Source of the DNA: Dinghuibacter silviterrae | GTDB lineage: Bacteria; Bacteroidota; Bacteroidia; Chitinophagales; Chitinophagaceae | Reading direction: 5' to 3' | Assembly: GCF_004366355.1 (NCBI RefSeq) | Contig: NZ_SODV01000001.1 | Location: forward strand, 2,480,001-2,544,000 | DNA: 64,000 nt | Shown: piece after piece, positions 50,184 to 58,309 of the stretch | How the letters are laid out: each line of letters opens with the position of its first letter | How positions within the stretch are numbered: the first letter of the stretch is position 1 | Made by a program: the position numbers and the translations under genes | The notes under the pieces: generated by a model | Seen by the model: only the letters and a program-made list of their open reading frames with translations | Database searches by the model: none | Told to the model about the DNA's origin: nothing

Positions 50184-50408
50184 TTAACCTCCGGAAAAGG
50201 GCGGCAAAAGCGCCACCACCGATGAAGAATGGAGCGGGGTATTGGCCCTGACCGTCTTTTGATCGACCGCGATGACGTAGGTCAGACCTGCCAGGCCCGG
50301 GTAGCGACTTTTAAGGACGGTGTCCAGGGTATCCGTATCCGGCGCCTCCGCCGTGAGGGTGGGGCTTCCGCAAAGTTCCGCGATCTGTCCAAAGACGAGT
50401 ACTGTCAT
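50184..50408 (-). CDS. moaD: Molybdopterin synthase sulfur-carrier subunit
   Basis: A 74-residue ubiquitin-like MoaD. It starts MTVLVFGQIAELCGSP and ends with the essential C-terminal double glycine (VVALLPPFSGG), the site of adenylation and thiocarboxylate formation. It is sandwiched between moeA and moeB with gaps of 3 and 1 nt. Confidence 0.93.
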   Translation of the reverse strand: MTVLVFGQIAELCGSPTLTAEAPDTDTLDTVLKSRYPGLAGLTYVIAVDQKTVRANTPLHSSSVVALLPPFSGG

Positions 50409-50411
50409 GGC

Positions 50412-51686
50412 TCAAAGGTACGGCAAGAGATAGACATCCACCAGGTCCCCCGCGTCAAACGCGGTGCCCTCCTCCGGGAGACGGATGAGGCTGTTTGCCA
50501 GGGCGTAGGTGCTCATCCGGTAGGATTCCTGAGCACCTAGGGGGGTGACTCCCGTCGCGCCGACCGCACCCTTCAGAAAGTGCGTAAGCCCCGCCGCCTT
50601 CCTGTAACCCGCCTCCAGCGGCAGACGCGTACGGGTGACACGGCTTTGGGGGCGCCCGCTCATGCGCTCGATGGCCGGTAGGACGTAGATATAAAAACAG
50701 GTGAGCACGCTGGACGGATTGCCCGGCAGTCCAAAGACGGGCTTGCCCTCCGCTTCCCCAAAGTACAGCGGCTTGCCCGGCCGCTGCCTCACCTTATGGA
50801 AGACGGGGCGGACGCCGCAGGCTGCCAGTGCTGCGGAGACAAAGTCGTAAGCGCCGACGCTGACACCGCCGGTGAGGAGCAACATATCCGAGGCATCCAG
50901 GGTCTCGCGGATGATCTGGCGTAGCTCCGCCGGATCGTCCGGGGCGAGCCGGTGGGTATCCAACCGGAGACCGCATTGTTCCAGCGCCGCGCGCAGTGCA
51001 AAGCTGTTCGACTCATATACCTGGCCGGGGCCCAGGGGCCTCCCGGGGGTTTGTAATTCGTTACCGGTCGTGACGAGACCGATCCTGGGATGGGGTGTCA
51101 CGGGGAGGTGGTCGAGACCAAGGCTGGCCAAAAAACCCACCGAAGCCGGGCTGAGCAGGGTGCCCATGGACAGGGCCAGGGCGCCGGCAGGGATCTCGGA
51201 ACCGCGCGGGCGGACGTTGGCGCCGGGTCGCAGGGCCGGGTCGTCAAAGCGGACGCGGTTCCCGGTGAGGGTGACCTTTTCCTGGATCACAATGGTGTCC
51301 GCGCCGGTGGGCAACATGGCGCCGGTAAAGATGCGCGCGGCCTGACCGGGGAGGAGGGGGAAGGCGGGCACGGTGCCCGCGGGGACTTCGCCGGAGAGGA
51401 GGAGGTCGCGCGCGGCGCCGCTGGCGGCGCCCGCCGTGTCGCGGCGTGCCGCGCCCACCGCGTCTTGCGGTGCCACGCCCGTCGTGCCCACCACGTCGTG
51501 GACCGGCTCGCCCCACGCAAACGCGTACCCATCCATGGCCGCCTGCGGCCAGGCCGGCATATCAGCGGTGGCATGAATGTCAGACGCCAGCACTTTTCCG
51601 GCGGCGGCGGTCAAAGGCAACGCTGTTGCGGGAAGGCGATAAACGTTTTGAGCAATAAGTTCGATGGCTTCGTCTACGCTGATCAT
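50412..51686 (-). CDS. moeA: Molybdopterin molybdenumtransferase
   Basis: A 424-residue MoeA, inserting molybdate into adenylated molybdopterin. Clear parts are the N-terminal VDEAIELIAQN, MPAWPQAAMDGYAFAW, FTGAMLPTGADTIVIQE, LLTGGVSVGAYDFV, KVRQRPGKPLYFGE and VFGLPGNPSSVLTCF. Between about residues 60 and 90 there is a Gly/Ala-rich insertion (TTGVAPQDAVGAARRDTAG...) coded by extremely GC-rich DNA (51400-51490). It starts 4 nt after the moaA stop. Confidence 0.93.
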   Translation of the reverse strand: MISVDEAIELIAQNVYRLPATALPLTAAAGKVLASDIHATADMPAWPQAAMDGYAFAWGEPVHDVVGTTGVAPQDAVGAARRDTAGAASGAARDLLLSGEVPAGTVPAFPLLPGQAARIFTGAMLPTGADTIVIQEKVTLTGNRVRFDDPALRPGANVRPRGSEIPAGALALSMGTLLSPASVGFLASLGLDHLPVTPHPRIGLVTTGNELQTPGRPLGPGQVYESNSFALRAALEQCGLRLDTHRLAPDDPAELRQIIRETLDASDMLLLTGGVSVGAYDFVSAALAACGVRPVFHKVRQRPGKPLYFGEAEGKPVFGLPGNPSSVLTCFYIYVLPAIERMSGRPQSRVTRTRLPLEAGYRKAAGLTHFLKGAVGATGVTPLGAQESYRMSTYALANSLIRLPEEGTAFDAGDLVDVYLLPYL

Positions 51687-51690
51687 AAGG

Positions 51691-52671
51691 TTACCCTCCG
51701 ATGGTAATCATACTCCGGTTGTGCAAGGTATCCGCTTCGAGCTGGCGAAAGGAGTCGGGCATCTGCCCGCCCAGGCGTTCTGCTTTTTGGAGGATGGAGG
51801 CCTGGATGAGGGCGCGGACGTCCCCGCCGTTTCTCCAGGCGCTCAGCAGGTCCATTTCTTCTTCGGAGAACAGACAGTTTTTCATCTTGCCGTCCGCGGT
51901 AAGACGGATCCGGTTGCAGGTCTCGCAAAAAGGCGCGCTCATTGTCGAAATAAAGGCAAAAGTACCCGCGTTGCCGGGGACCTTGTAGCGTTTGGACGTG
52001 TCGTGTGGTTCGTCCTGGAGCCGTTCTACGGGATACCGGGTCTGGATGGCGTCCAGCATATCGGTCCAGGGGACGACCTGGTTGCTGCTCCAGTGGTTGC
52101 CGCTAAAGGGCATGAACTCTATAAACCGGACGTGTACGGGTGTGTCCCGTGTCCAGGCGACGAAGTCGTTAAGCTCTGCGTCGTTGAGGTCCTTCATGAT
52201 CACCGCGTTGACCTTAACCTGGATGCCGCGGTCGAGGAGCAGCCGTATGTTGCCCATCACCGTGGAGAATTGGTCCCGGCGCGTGATGAGCCGGAAACGG
52301 TCTTCACGGAGGGTATCAAGGCTGACGTTGAGTGCCCGGACACCGGCCCGGTCGAGTACGTCGGTAAAATGATGCAGGCGTGTACCGTTGGTCGTCATCG
52401 TGAGCTGTACCGGGAGGGTGGCCAGGGCTTCGATGATTTCCGCGGCGTCCTTACGAACCAGGGGTTCTCCACCGGTTAACCGGATCTTGCGGACACCCAT
52501 ATCGGTGAAAACGCGAGCCAGACCCAGGATCTCATCCGGCTGCATCAGCCGGGAGGGTGGTGTAAAGGCATATTCCTCTTCCGGCATGCAATAGAAACAA
52601 CGAAGATTGCAATTATCCGTGAGCGAGATCCTCAGGTAGTCGTGTACACGATGAAATTTGTCGACAATCAC
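51691..52671 (-). CDS. moaA: GTP 3',8-cyclase (radical SAM)
   Basis: A 326-residue MoaA, carrying out the first step of Moco synthesis from GTP. The radical-SAM Cys motif is LTDNCNLRCFYCMPEEE (CxxxCxxC); the second 4Fe-4S site appears in FCETCNRIRLTADGKMKNCLF, and the conserved C-terminal double Gly (MITIGG) is present. The start is a GTG at 52671, which leaves the usual ~15 residues before the Cys motif. A TACCTTCA sequence (two mismatches to the promoter box) ends 4 nt before it. It is first in the operon, 17 nt after the pepP-like gene. Confidence 0.92.
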   Translation of the reverse strand: MIVDKFHRVHDYLRISLTDNCNLRCFYCMPEEEYAFTPPSRLMQPDEILGLARVFTDMGVRKIRLTGGEPLVRKDAAEIIEALATLPVQLTMTTNGTRLHHFTDVLDRAGVRALNVSLDTLREDRFRLITRRDQFSTVMGNIRLLLDRGIQVKVNAVIMKDLNDAELNDFVAWTRDTPVHVRFIEFMPFSGNHWSSNQVVPWTDMLDAIQTRYPVERLQDEPHDTSKRYKVPGNAGTFAFISTMSAPFCETCNRIRLTADGKMKNCLFSEEEMDLLSAWRNGGDVRALIQASILQKAERLGGQMPDSFRQLEADTLHNRSMITIGG

Positions 52672-52688
52672 AACCTGAAGGTACGATA

Positions 52689-54074
52689 TTAACTCCGCAG
52701 CGCCTCGATCTCCGCGATTGTCTTCGGCAACGCGTCTCCGAGGAGACGGGACCCCGACGAGGTGATCAGGAAATCCTCTTCGATGCGGATGCCGCCAAAG
52801 TCTTTAAAGGCCTCGACTTTGTCGTAGCGGATAAACCGTTCCAGCTTGCGGTCTGCAGCCCAGGTGTCGATGAGTTCGGGGATGAAATACAGCCCGGGCT
52901 CGACGGTAACGACAAAGCCCTCATCCAGCGCGCGTCCCAGGCGGAGCGATTTAAGACCGAACTGGGTGCTTTTGGTGAGCGTGTCGGTGTAGCCGACGTA
53001 GGCCTCGCCCAGGTTTTCCATGTCGTGGGTATCCAAACCCAGCATGTGACCGAGGCCACACTGGAAGAAAAGGGCATGGGCCCCTTCGCGTACGGCTTCG
53101 GCCACGTCACCTTGCATCAGCCCAAGGGATTGCAAACCGCGGACAAGGGTGGCGCAGGCGAGGAAGTAAATGTCCCGGTAGGGGACACCGGGTTTCAAGG
53201 CGGCAACGGCTGCCAGGTGGGCGTCCAGGACGATCTGGTAGACTTCGCGCTGACGGGTGGTGAACTGTTTGTCCACGGGGAAGGTCCGCGTGAGGTCGCC
53301 ACCGTAGTGCATCGCGGTTTCCGCCCCGCAATCGCAAAGGACCATCTTGCCTTTTTTCAAAAGGTGCTGGCCATAGTGGTTGTGCAGGATTTGCCCATCG
53401 ACCGTAAGGATGGTAGGAAAAGCAAGGTTACCGCCGTCCCCGATCGCAATCCCCTGGAGGATGCCGGCCAGCCGGGCTTCGGTCATGCCTTCCCGGGCGT
53501 GTTGTATGGCCGCCAGTTGCATGGCGTTGGTGGTGTTGACGCCTTTTTCGATCTCCAGGACTTCCTCCGGGCTTTTGATGGACCGCAGCGCCACCACGGC
53601 CCGGATCAGGGGCAGGGAGGCGGTGGCGTCGACGGTTTCCAGGGGAATGTCCAGCCAGTGGTGTAGCTGAAGGGTATGTTCGGGCCTGTAAGGGGGCAGG
53701 AAATGGATGGGTTGTCCGAGGCGGCGGGCGTCATCCAGGGCAGCCCTCAAATCCCGGAGGGGTTTCACGCGCTTGATCCCGACGCGCGATGCCTGGCTGG
53801 CCAGGGCTTCCACCGGGCCGGTCCAGACCAGGTCCTCGATGTCTATGTCATCTCCAAAAAGGGTTTCTTCCCCTTTGTCCACGTCAAGGATCCCCACCAA
53901 ACCCGGTCTGTCCAATCCAAGGAAATACAGAAAGGTGCTGTCCTGGCGAAATGGATACACATTGGCTTTGTAGCCCATGCTGCTGTCCACATTGCCGGGT
54001 AACAGGATGAGTCCTTTGCCCACCTGGGCACGCAAACGGTTTCTTCTTTCGGCATATACTTCGGTTGCAAACAT
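52689..54074 (-). CDS. pepP: X-Pro aminopeptidase (aminopeptidase P, M24B)
   Basis: A 461-residue metalloaminopeptidase removing N-terminal residues before proline. An AMP_N domain (residues 1-150; MFATEVYAERRNRLRAQV, GNVDSSMGYKANVYPFRQDS) precedes the pita-bread domain with the metal ligands in LCDCGAETAMHYGGDLTRTFPV (two Asp), CGLGHMLGLDTHDMEN (His), VTVEPGLYFIPEL (Glu) and GIRIEEDFLIT (Glu). Start set at ATG 54074; a GTG at 54137 would add 21 residues of non-family sequence. It is divergent from the S9 peptidase and upstream of moaA in the same direction. Confidence 0.92.
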   Translation of the reverse strand: MFATEVYAERRNRLRAQVGKGLILLPGNVDSSMGYKANVYPFRQDSTFLYFLGLDRPGLVGILDVDKGEETLFGDDIDIEDLVWTGPVEALASQASRVGIKRVKPLRDLRAALDDARRLGQPIHFLPPYRPEHTLQLHHWLDIPLETVDATASLPLIRAVVALRSIKSPEEVLEIEKGVNTTNAMQLAAIQHAREGMTEARLAGILQGIAIGDGGNLAFPTILTVDGQILHNHYGQHLLKKGKMVLCDCGAETAMHYGGDLTRTFPVDKQFTTRQREVYQIVLDAHLAAVAALKPGVPYRDIYFLACATLVRGLQSLGLMQGDVAEAVREGAHALFFQCGLGHMLGLDTHDMENLGEAYVGYTDTLTKSTQFGLKSLRLGRALDEGFVVTVEPGLYFIPELIDTWAADRKLERFIRYDKVEAFKDFGGIRIEEDFLITSSGSRLLGDALPKTIAEIEALRS

Positions 54075-54159
54075 AGTCCTGGAATTTGGCGCTAAGGTAA
54101 GATCGGGCAACGAAAAGCTAAAATCGGTGTAGGGCACCCGGTGGTTTCAGCCTAACATT

Positions 54160-56304
54160 ATGGTCATGAAACAATTTGTCTTGTTGTGCGTCTTTGGCAT
54201 GCCGCTGATCCTCCGGGCCCAGACGCCCTATCGACCCAGTCCTGACGACATCGCTGCGGCCTATCGCCGGGCCGCCCATATCGACTCCGCCGTCCGGGGT
54301 ACCGTCTTGCATCTAAATATACATCCCCACTGGGCGCCCGACAGCCGTTCCTTTTGGTATAAGGATTACGGGAAAGACAGCATTGCGTCCTACGTGAATG
54401 TGGAGGTAAATACCGGTACGCGTCAGGTGGGGGCCGCCGAGCCAAAAGGCAATTTTGTCGACAATACCAACTTTCATCAAACGCCGTCCCGCTGGGAAGA
54501 TCCGGAGGTGGATACCGTCTCGCCGGATGGGAAATGGAAAGTCGTGGTCCATGATGGGAACCTGGGCCTGATGCCGACCGCGCCAACGCCTGCGCCGCCC
54601 GCGCCCGCGCCCGCGCCGCCCGGCGCCAACACGACCTGGGCCGCGCGGGTTCTGACCCAGGACGGTACGGACGCCGAGCCCTACGGCGCCTGGTCCTGGT
54701 CGCCGGACAGCCGCTTCCTCGTGGCTTACCACATTCATCCCGCGGAAACCAAAAAGGTCTCTTATATCCTGACCTCTCTACCCGGAACGACCCGGGGTGT
54801 CGTCAAAAGCAGGGAATACCTGCAACCCGGGGATTCGATGACAACCTACCGGATGAGGGTATTCGGCGTACAGGAAGGCTCGGCCGCGGACGTGGAGAAC
54901 GGGCTCATCGACTTTTTCGGGCCGCCCAGGCTCCACTGGCAGCAGCGGTCCAATGCGCTGTTCACTTTTGAAAAAGTGGAACGGGGCCACCAACGCTTCC
55001 GCATCCTGGAAGCCGACGCACGCACCGGGCAAAGCCGGGCCCTGATCGACGAACAAACCAAGACATTTATATACGAGAACCGGATCTATACACATTACAT
55101 CCCTTCCACGGGCGAGATCATCTGGTCATCCGAAAAAGACGGTTGGTACCACCTATACTTAGTGGACGGCCTCAAGGGGATGATCAAAAACGTCATCACC
55201 CCCGGGAACTGGGTGGTCAGGGACGTAGACAGCATAGACGAGAAGAAACGCGAGGTTTGGTTCCGTGCCAGCGGGATGAACGAGGGAGAAGACCCTTACA
55301 ACATCCACTACTACCGCATCGGTTTTGACGGACGTCACCTGGTCAGCCTGACACCGGCAAAAGCCAATCACCAATTGTCGTACTCGCCGGACCGGAGCGT
55401 ATACATCGATACGTATTCCACCGTCGACCAGCCGCCCGTTTTCGAGCTTCACCGGACCGCAGACGGATCGAAGATCGCTGATGTAGGCGCGGCCGACATC
55501 CAGGCATACTTGGCCACAGGCATCAAACTGCCCGTGCCCTTTGTCGCCAAGGCCAGGGACGGACAAACCGATATTTACGGCATTGCTTGTTTCCCGGCAG
55601 ACCTGGATCCACAGAGGAAATACCCCGTGATCGAGAATATCTATGCGGGCCCCCAGGATGCATTCGTGCCGAAGTCCTTTATGCCGTACAGCGAGATGAT
55701 AAGCCTGGCGCAACTGGGTTTTATCGTGGTACAAATGGACGGGATGGGGACCGCCAACCGCTCGAAGGCCTTTCACGACGTCTGCTGGCGCAACCTGGAG
55801 GACGCGGGTTTCCCGGATCGGATCGCGTGGATCAAGGCCCTGGCCGCAAAATATCCCTTCGTCGACACGTCCAGGGTGGGCGTGTACGGCACCTCCGCAG
55901 GCGGACAGAACGCGCTGGGCGCCCTTCTATTTCACCCGGACTTTTATAAAGCCGCCGTCGCCGCCTGCGGTTGTCACGACAATCGCGTCGACAAACAATG
56001 GTGGAATGAACAGTGGATGGGTTACCCTGTCGGAGACTGGTACGCGGAGCAATCCAACGTCACCAACGCCTGGCGCCTCCAGGGCAACCTGCTCCTGATC
56101 GTGGGCGAGGCCGACGAAAACGTTCCCCCGGAGTCGACCTATCGCGTCGTCGATCAACTGATCAAACACGACAAATATTTCGACCTCCTGGTCGTGCCCG
56201 GGATGGGCCACAGCGACGGAGGACCGTACGGCCGTAAAAAGAAACGCGACTTCTTTGTCAAGCACCTACTCGGCGTCGATCCTCCGGACCGTAACCGCTC
56301 CTAA
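54160..56304 (+). CDS. Prolyl oligopeptidase-family (S9, DPP-IV-like) secreted peptidase
   Basis: A 714-residue serine peptidase. A signal peptide (FVLLCVFGMPLILRAQ) is followed by a beta-propeller domain (residues about 50-470) with an Ala/Pro-rich loop near residue 145, and a C-terminal alpha/beta hydrolase domain. The catalytic Ser lies in GVYGTSAGGQNALGALLF, Asp in GEADENVPPEST and His in VPGMGHSDGGPYG. Cleavage after proline in short peptides is expected from the family. ATG 54166 (MKQFVLL) is an alternative start. With the X-Pro aminopeptidase it suits use of Pro-rich peptides. Confidence 0.92.
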   Translation: MVMKQFVLLCVFGMPLILRAQTPYRPSPDDIAAAYRRAAHIDSAVRGTVLHLNIHPHWAPDSRSFWYKDYGKDSIASYVNVEVNTGTRQVGAAEPKGNFVDNTNFHQTPSRWEDPEVDTVSPDGKWKVVVHDGNLGLMPTAPTPAPPAPAPAPPGANTTWAARVLTQDGTDAEPYGAWSWSPDSRFLVAYHIHPAETKKVSYILTSLPGTTRGVVKSREYLQPGDSMTTYRMRVFGVQEGSAADVENGLIDFFGPPRLHWQQRSNALFTFEKVERGHQRFRILEADARTGQSRALIDEQTKTFIYENRIYTHYIPSTGEIIWSSEKDGWYHLYLVDGLKGMIKNVITPGNWVVRDVDSIDEKKREVWFRASGMNEGEDPYNIHYYRIGFDGRHLVSLTPAKANHQLSYSPDRSVYIDTYSTVDQPPVFELHRTADGSKIADVGAADIQAYLATGIKLPVPFVAKARDGQTDIYGIACFPADLDPQRKYPVIENIYAGPQDAFVPKSFMPYSEMISLAQLGFIVVQMDGMGTANRSKAFHDVCWRNLEDAGFPDRIAWIKALAAKYPFVDTSRVGVYGTSAGGQNALGALLFHPDFYKAAVAACGCHDNRVDKQWWNEQWMGYPVGDWYAEQSNVTNAWRLQGNLLLIVGEADENVPPESTYRVVDQLIKHDKYFDLLVVPGMGHSDGGPYGRKKKRDFFVKHLLGVDPPDRNRS

Positions 56305-56309
56305 GCGCA

Positions 56310-56339
56310 CAGGGCCCACCGCATCCACGATGGGCCCTG
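56310..56339. terminator. Hairpin between convergent peptidase genes
   Basis: Stem CAGGGCCCA/TGGGCCCTG (56310-56318, 56331-56339) with a 12-nt loop, between the S9 stop (56304) and the M1 stop (56347). It lacks a T-run, so termination strength is uncertain; the position suits a two-way terminator. Confidence 0.55.
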
Positions 56340-56346
56340 CGGCGTA

Positions 56347-58218
56347 CTAGGCCTTCCAGGTATTATCCGCGGGCGTCGCATCCATCCAGATGCCGCCGTC
56401 GAGGGTCACCGATTGCACCTTTTTGGTGGTGGGCACTGTGACGTGTATCGTCTTCTCGCCGGTTTTCCAAACGGCGGGGGTCTTGTGCCAGGTCTGTGTG
56501 GAGCCATCCGAATAGTGCACGATGACATCGAAGGGGGCGTCGTAGCCGCCTACGTTTTCGATCGTGAGCACCGAGCCGGAAGCGCCAGCCTGCACGCGCC
56601 GGAGGGCGAGGTCGATATATCCATTAGAAAAATACCAGTTGTTCCAGAACCAGTTCAGGTTCTCCCCGGAGACGTCGTTGAAGGAAAAGAAGAAGTCCCA
56701 GGGGATGGGGTGTTTGCCGTTCCAGCGGTCCATATAACCGTGTAGACACTTGCGGAAAAGGTCGTCGCCCAAGTAGTCTTTTATCGCGAGGTAGCCTAAG
56801 GAAGGCTTGCCGTAGGAGTTGTTGCCATAGGCCACGCCGCTGAGGTTGTTGGAGGGCGTGACGATGGGCAGGTCTTCATTCTGGGAAGGATCCCCGATCC
56901 AGCCCCGCACGCGGAAGTTTTTGTAAAAGGTCTCGGCTGAGTCCAGCGTGGTTTCGGTGCGTCCGATCAGAAGCTCCAGGGTGGTCGCCCAGCCTTCGTC
57001 CATAAAGGCATAGCGGCTTTCGTTGATGCCCATGTAAAAGGGGAAATAGCTGTGGGCGATCTCGTGGTCGGCCACGAGTTGGGCGAAACCGAGGTTATCA
57101 GAGGATCCGTCATTCACCATCATAGGGTATTCCATGTCCGCGAAGCCCTGGACCAGCGTCATCTTGGGAAAAGGGAACGCGACGCCCGGCCAGTGATGAG
57201 AGAACCAGCCAATGGCGTGGCTTCCGAATGCTGCGGCATGATGAAAGTCGGCGGCCTTGTCGTTGAATGCTGCCTGAACGCTTGTCCGACGGCTGGGGTC
57301 GACCTTGACGCTGGTACCGTCCCAGACATAGTGATTGCTGAGGGCCACGGTCATATCGGTGATATGGTCGGCGGTCCACTTCCACGTATTGACCGGGTTC
57401 TGTGTGGTAACTTTTCCACCCACGACCTCGTCCAGGGTCGCGATGTGGCTGACGTCATCCGACGTCATGGATTGCGCCAGCCGCTGGGCATAGGTGGGCT
57501 GGAGTACGTCACCGGGATTCTGGAGCGTCCCCGTGGCCCAAACGATATAATTCGCGGGCACCTTCACCTGGAGACTATAGTCGTTGAAGTCGTTGTAGAA
57601 TTCCTGGCCGTCGATAAAGTTCAACCGGTCCCAGCCGTTATAGTCGTCAAACACGGATACGCGGGGATAAAAATAGGCCAGGTAATAGGTCGTGGAATCG
57701 AGCATGCCCTCCCGTCCGCTTTCCAGGGATATTTCATAATGCCAGTCCACCGACAGCTGTACGCTGGCGTGGGGCAGCAAAGGCGCGGCCAGCGGCATGC
57801 CCTGCCAGGTGGCGTGGGCGGTGGGTTCCTGCCAGGTGCGTTCCACCCCGTTCTCTACGTACCGGTCGATGTGAAGACCGTCCGTCAGGTAGTCCTTTCC
57901 GGCGTCCCCGTAGCGGGCCACACCCGGTTTATGGATGTTCAGGACGAGTCTCCAGACCAGGGCGTGCAGGGTGTCCGGGCTGTTGTTGGTATAGGTGATC
58001 TGCTCGGTGCCGTGGACCGTGCGGTCGGGCGGCATAGCCGTCACCGTAATGTCGTAGTGCCCGGTATTTTGCCAGTAATTTGCCCCGGGTTTCCCGTCCA
58101 TGGACCGGGTCCCCTTTTTATAAGCGCGGGCGACGTCCCTCGGAATGTACAGGGACTGGGCGGAAAGTTGCAGGGCGCAGGCCGACAGACAAGCGCTCAA
58201 AAACAGCAAACGGTGCAT
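56347..58218 (-). CDS. Secreted M1-family metallopeptidase
   Basis: A 623-residue zinc aminopeptidase-type protein. Signal peptide (LLFLSACLSACALQLSAQ) and beta-sandwich N-domain precede the catalytic domain with the zinc motif VADHEIAHSYFPFYMGINE and YAFMDEGWATTLELL, i.e. HExxH then a Glu 19 residues after the second His, as M1 requires. The substrate N-terminus motif reads ADMEYPMMV in place of the common GAMEN. The start codon lies inside one arm of a long inverted repeat (58206-58276). Substrate unknown. Confidence 0.9.
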   Translation of the reverse strand: MHRLLFLSACLSACALQLSAQSLYIPRDVARAYKKGTRSMDGKPGANYWQNTGHYDITVTAMPPDRTVHGTEQITYTNNSPDTLHALVWRLVLNIHKPGVARYGDAGKDYLTDGLHIDRYVENGVERTWQEPTAHATWQGMPLAAPLLPHASVQLSVDWHYEISLESGREGMLDSTTYYLAYFYPRVSVFDDYNGWDRLNFIDGQEFYNDFNDYSLQVKVPANYIVWATGTLQNPGDVLQPTYAQRLAQSMTSDDVSHIATLDEVVGGKVTTQNPVNTWKWTADHITDMTVALSNHYVWDGTSVKVDPSRRTSVQAAFNDKAADFHHAAAFGSHAIGWFSHHWPGVAFPFPKMTLVQGFADMEYPMMVNDGSSDNLGFAQLVADHEIAHSYFPFYMGINESRYAFMDEGWATTLELLIGRTETTLDSAETFYKNFRVRGWIGDPSQNEDLPIVTPSNNLSGVAYGNNSYGKPSLGYLAIKDYLGDDLFRKCLHGYMDRWNGKHPIPWDFFFSFNDVSGENLNWFWNNWYFSNGYIDLALRRVQAGASGSVLTIENVGGYDAPFDVIVHYSDGSTQTWHKTPAVWKTGEKTIHVTVPTTKKVQSVTLDGGIWMDATPADNTWKA

Positions 58219-58276
58219 AGATAGTGTCGATGGTGATCGCTCAAGATACCAAGGTTTCTATCTATGCACCGTTTGC
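58206..58276. repeat. 19-bp inverted repeat across the M1 peptidase start codon
   Basis: GCAAACGGTGCATAGATAG (58206-58224) and its exact inverse (58258-58276) flank a 33-nt loop. On the minus-strand mRNA the 3' arm contains the start codon (58218-58216) and the first codons, so the fold would hide the translation start. The 5' arm lies between the BlaR1-like stop and the M1 start. Confidence 0.85.
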
Positions 58277-58309
58277 ATCCGTATGGATGGACGGAATCGA
58301 GGATGAAGG

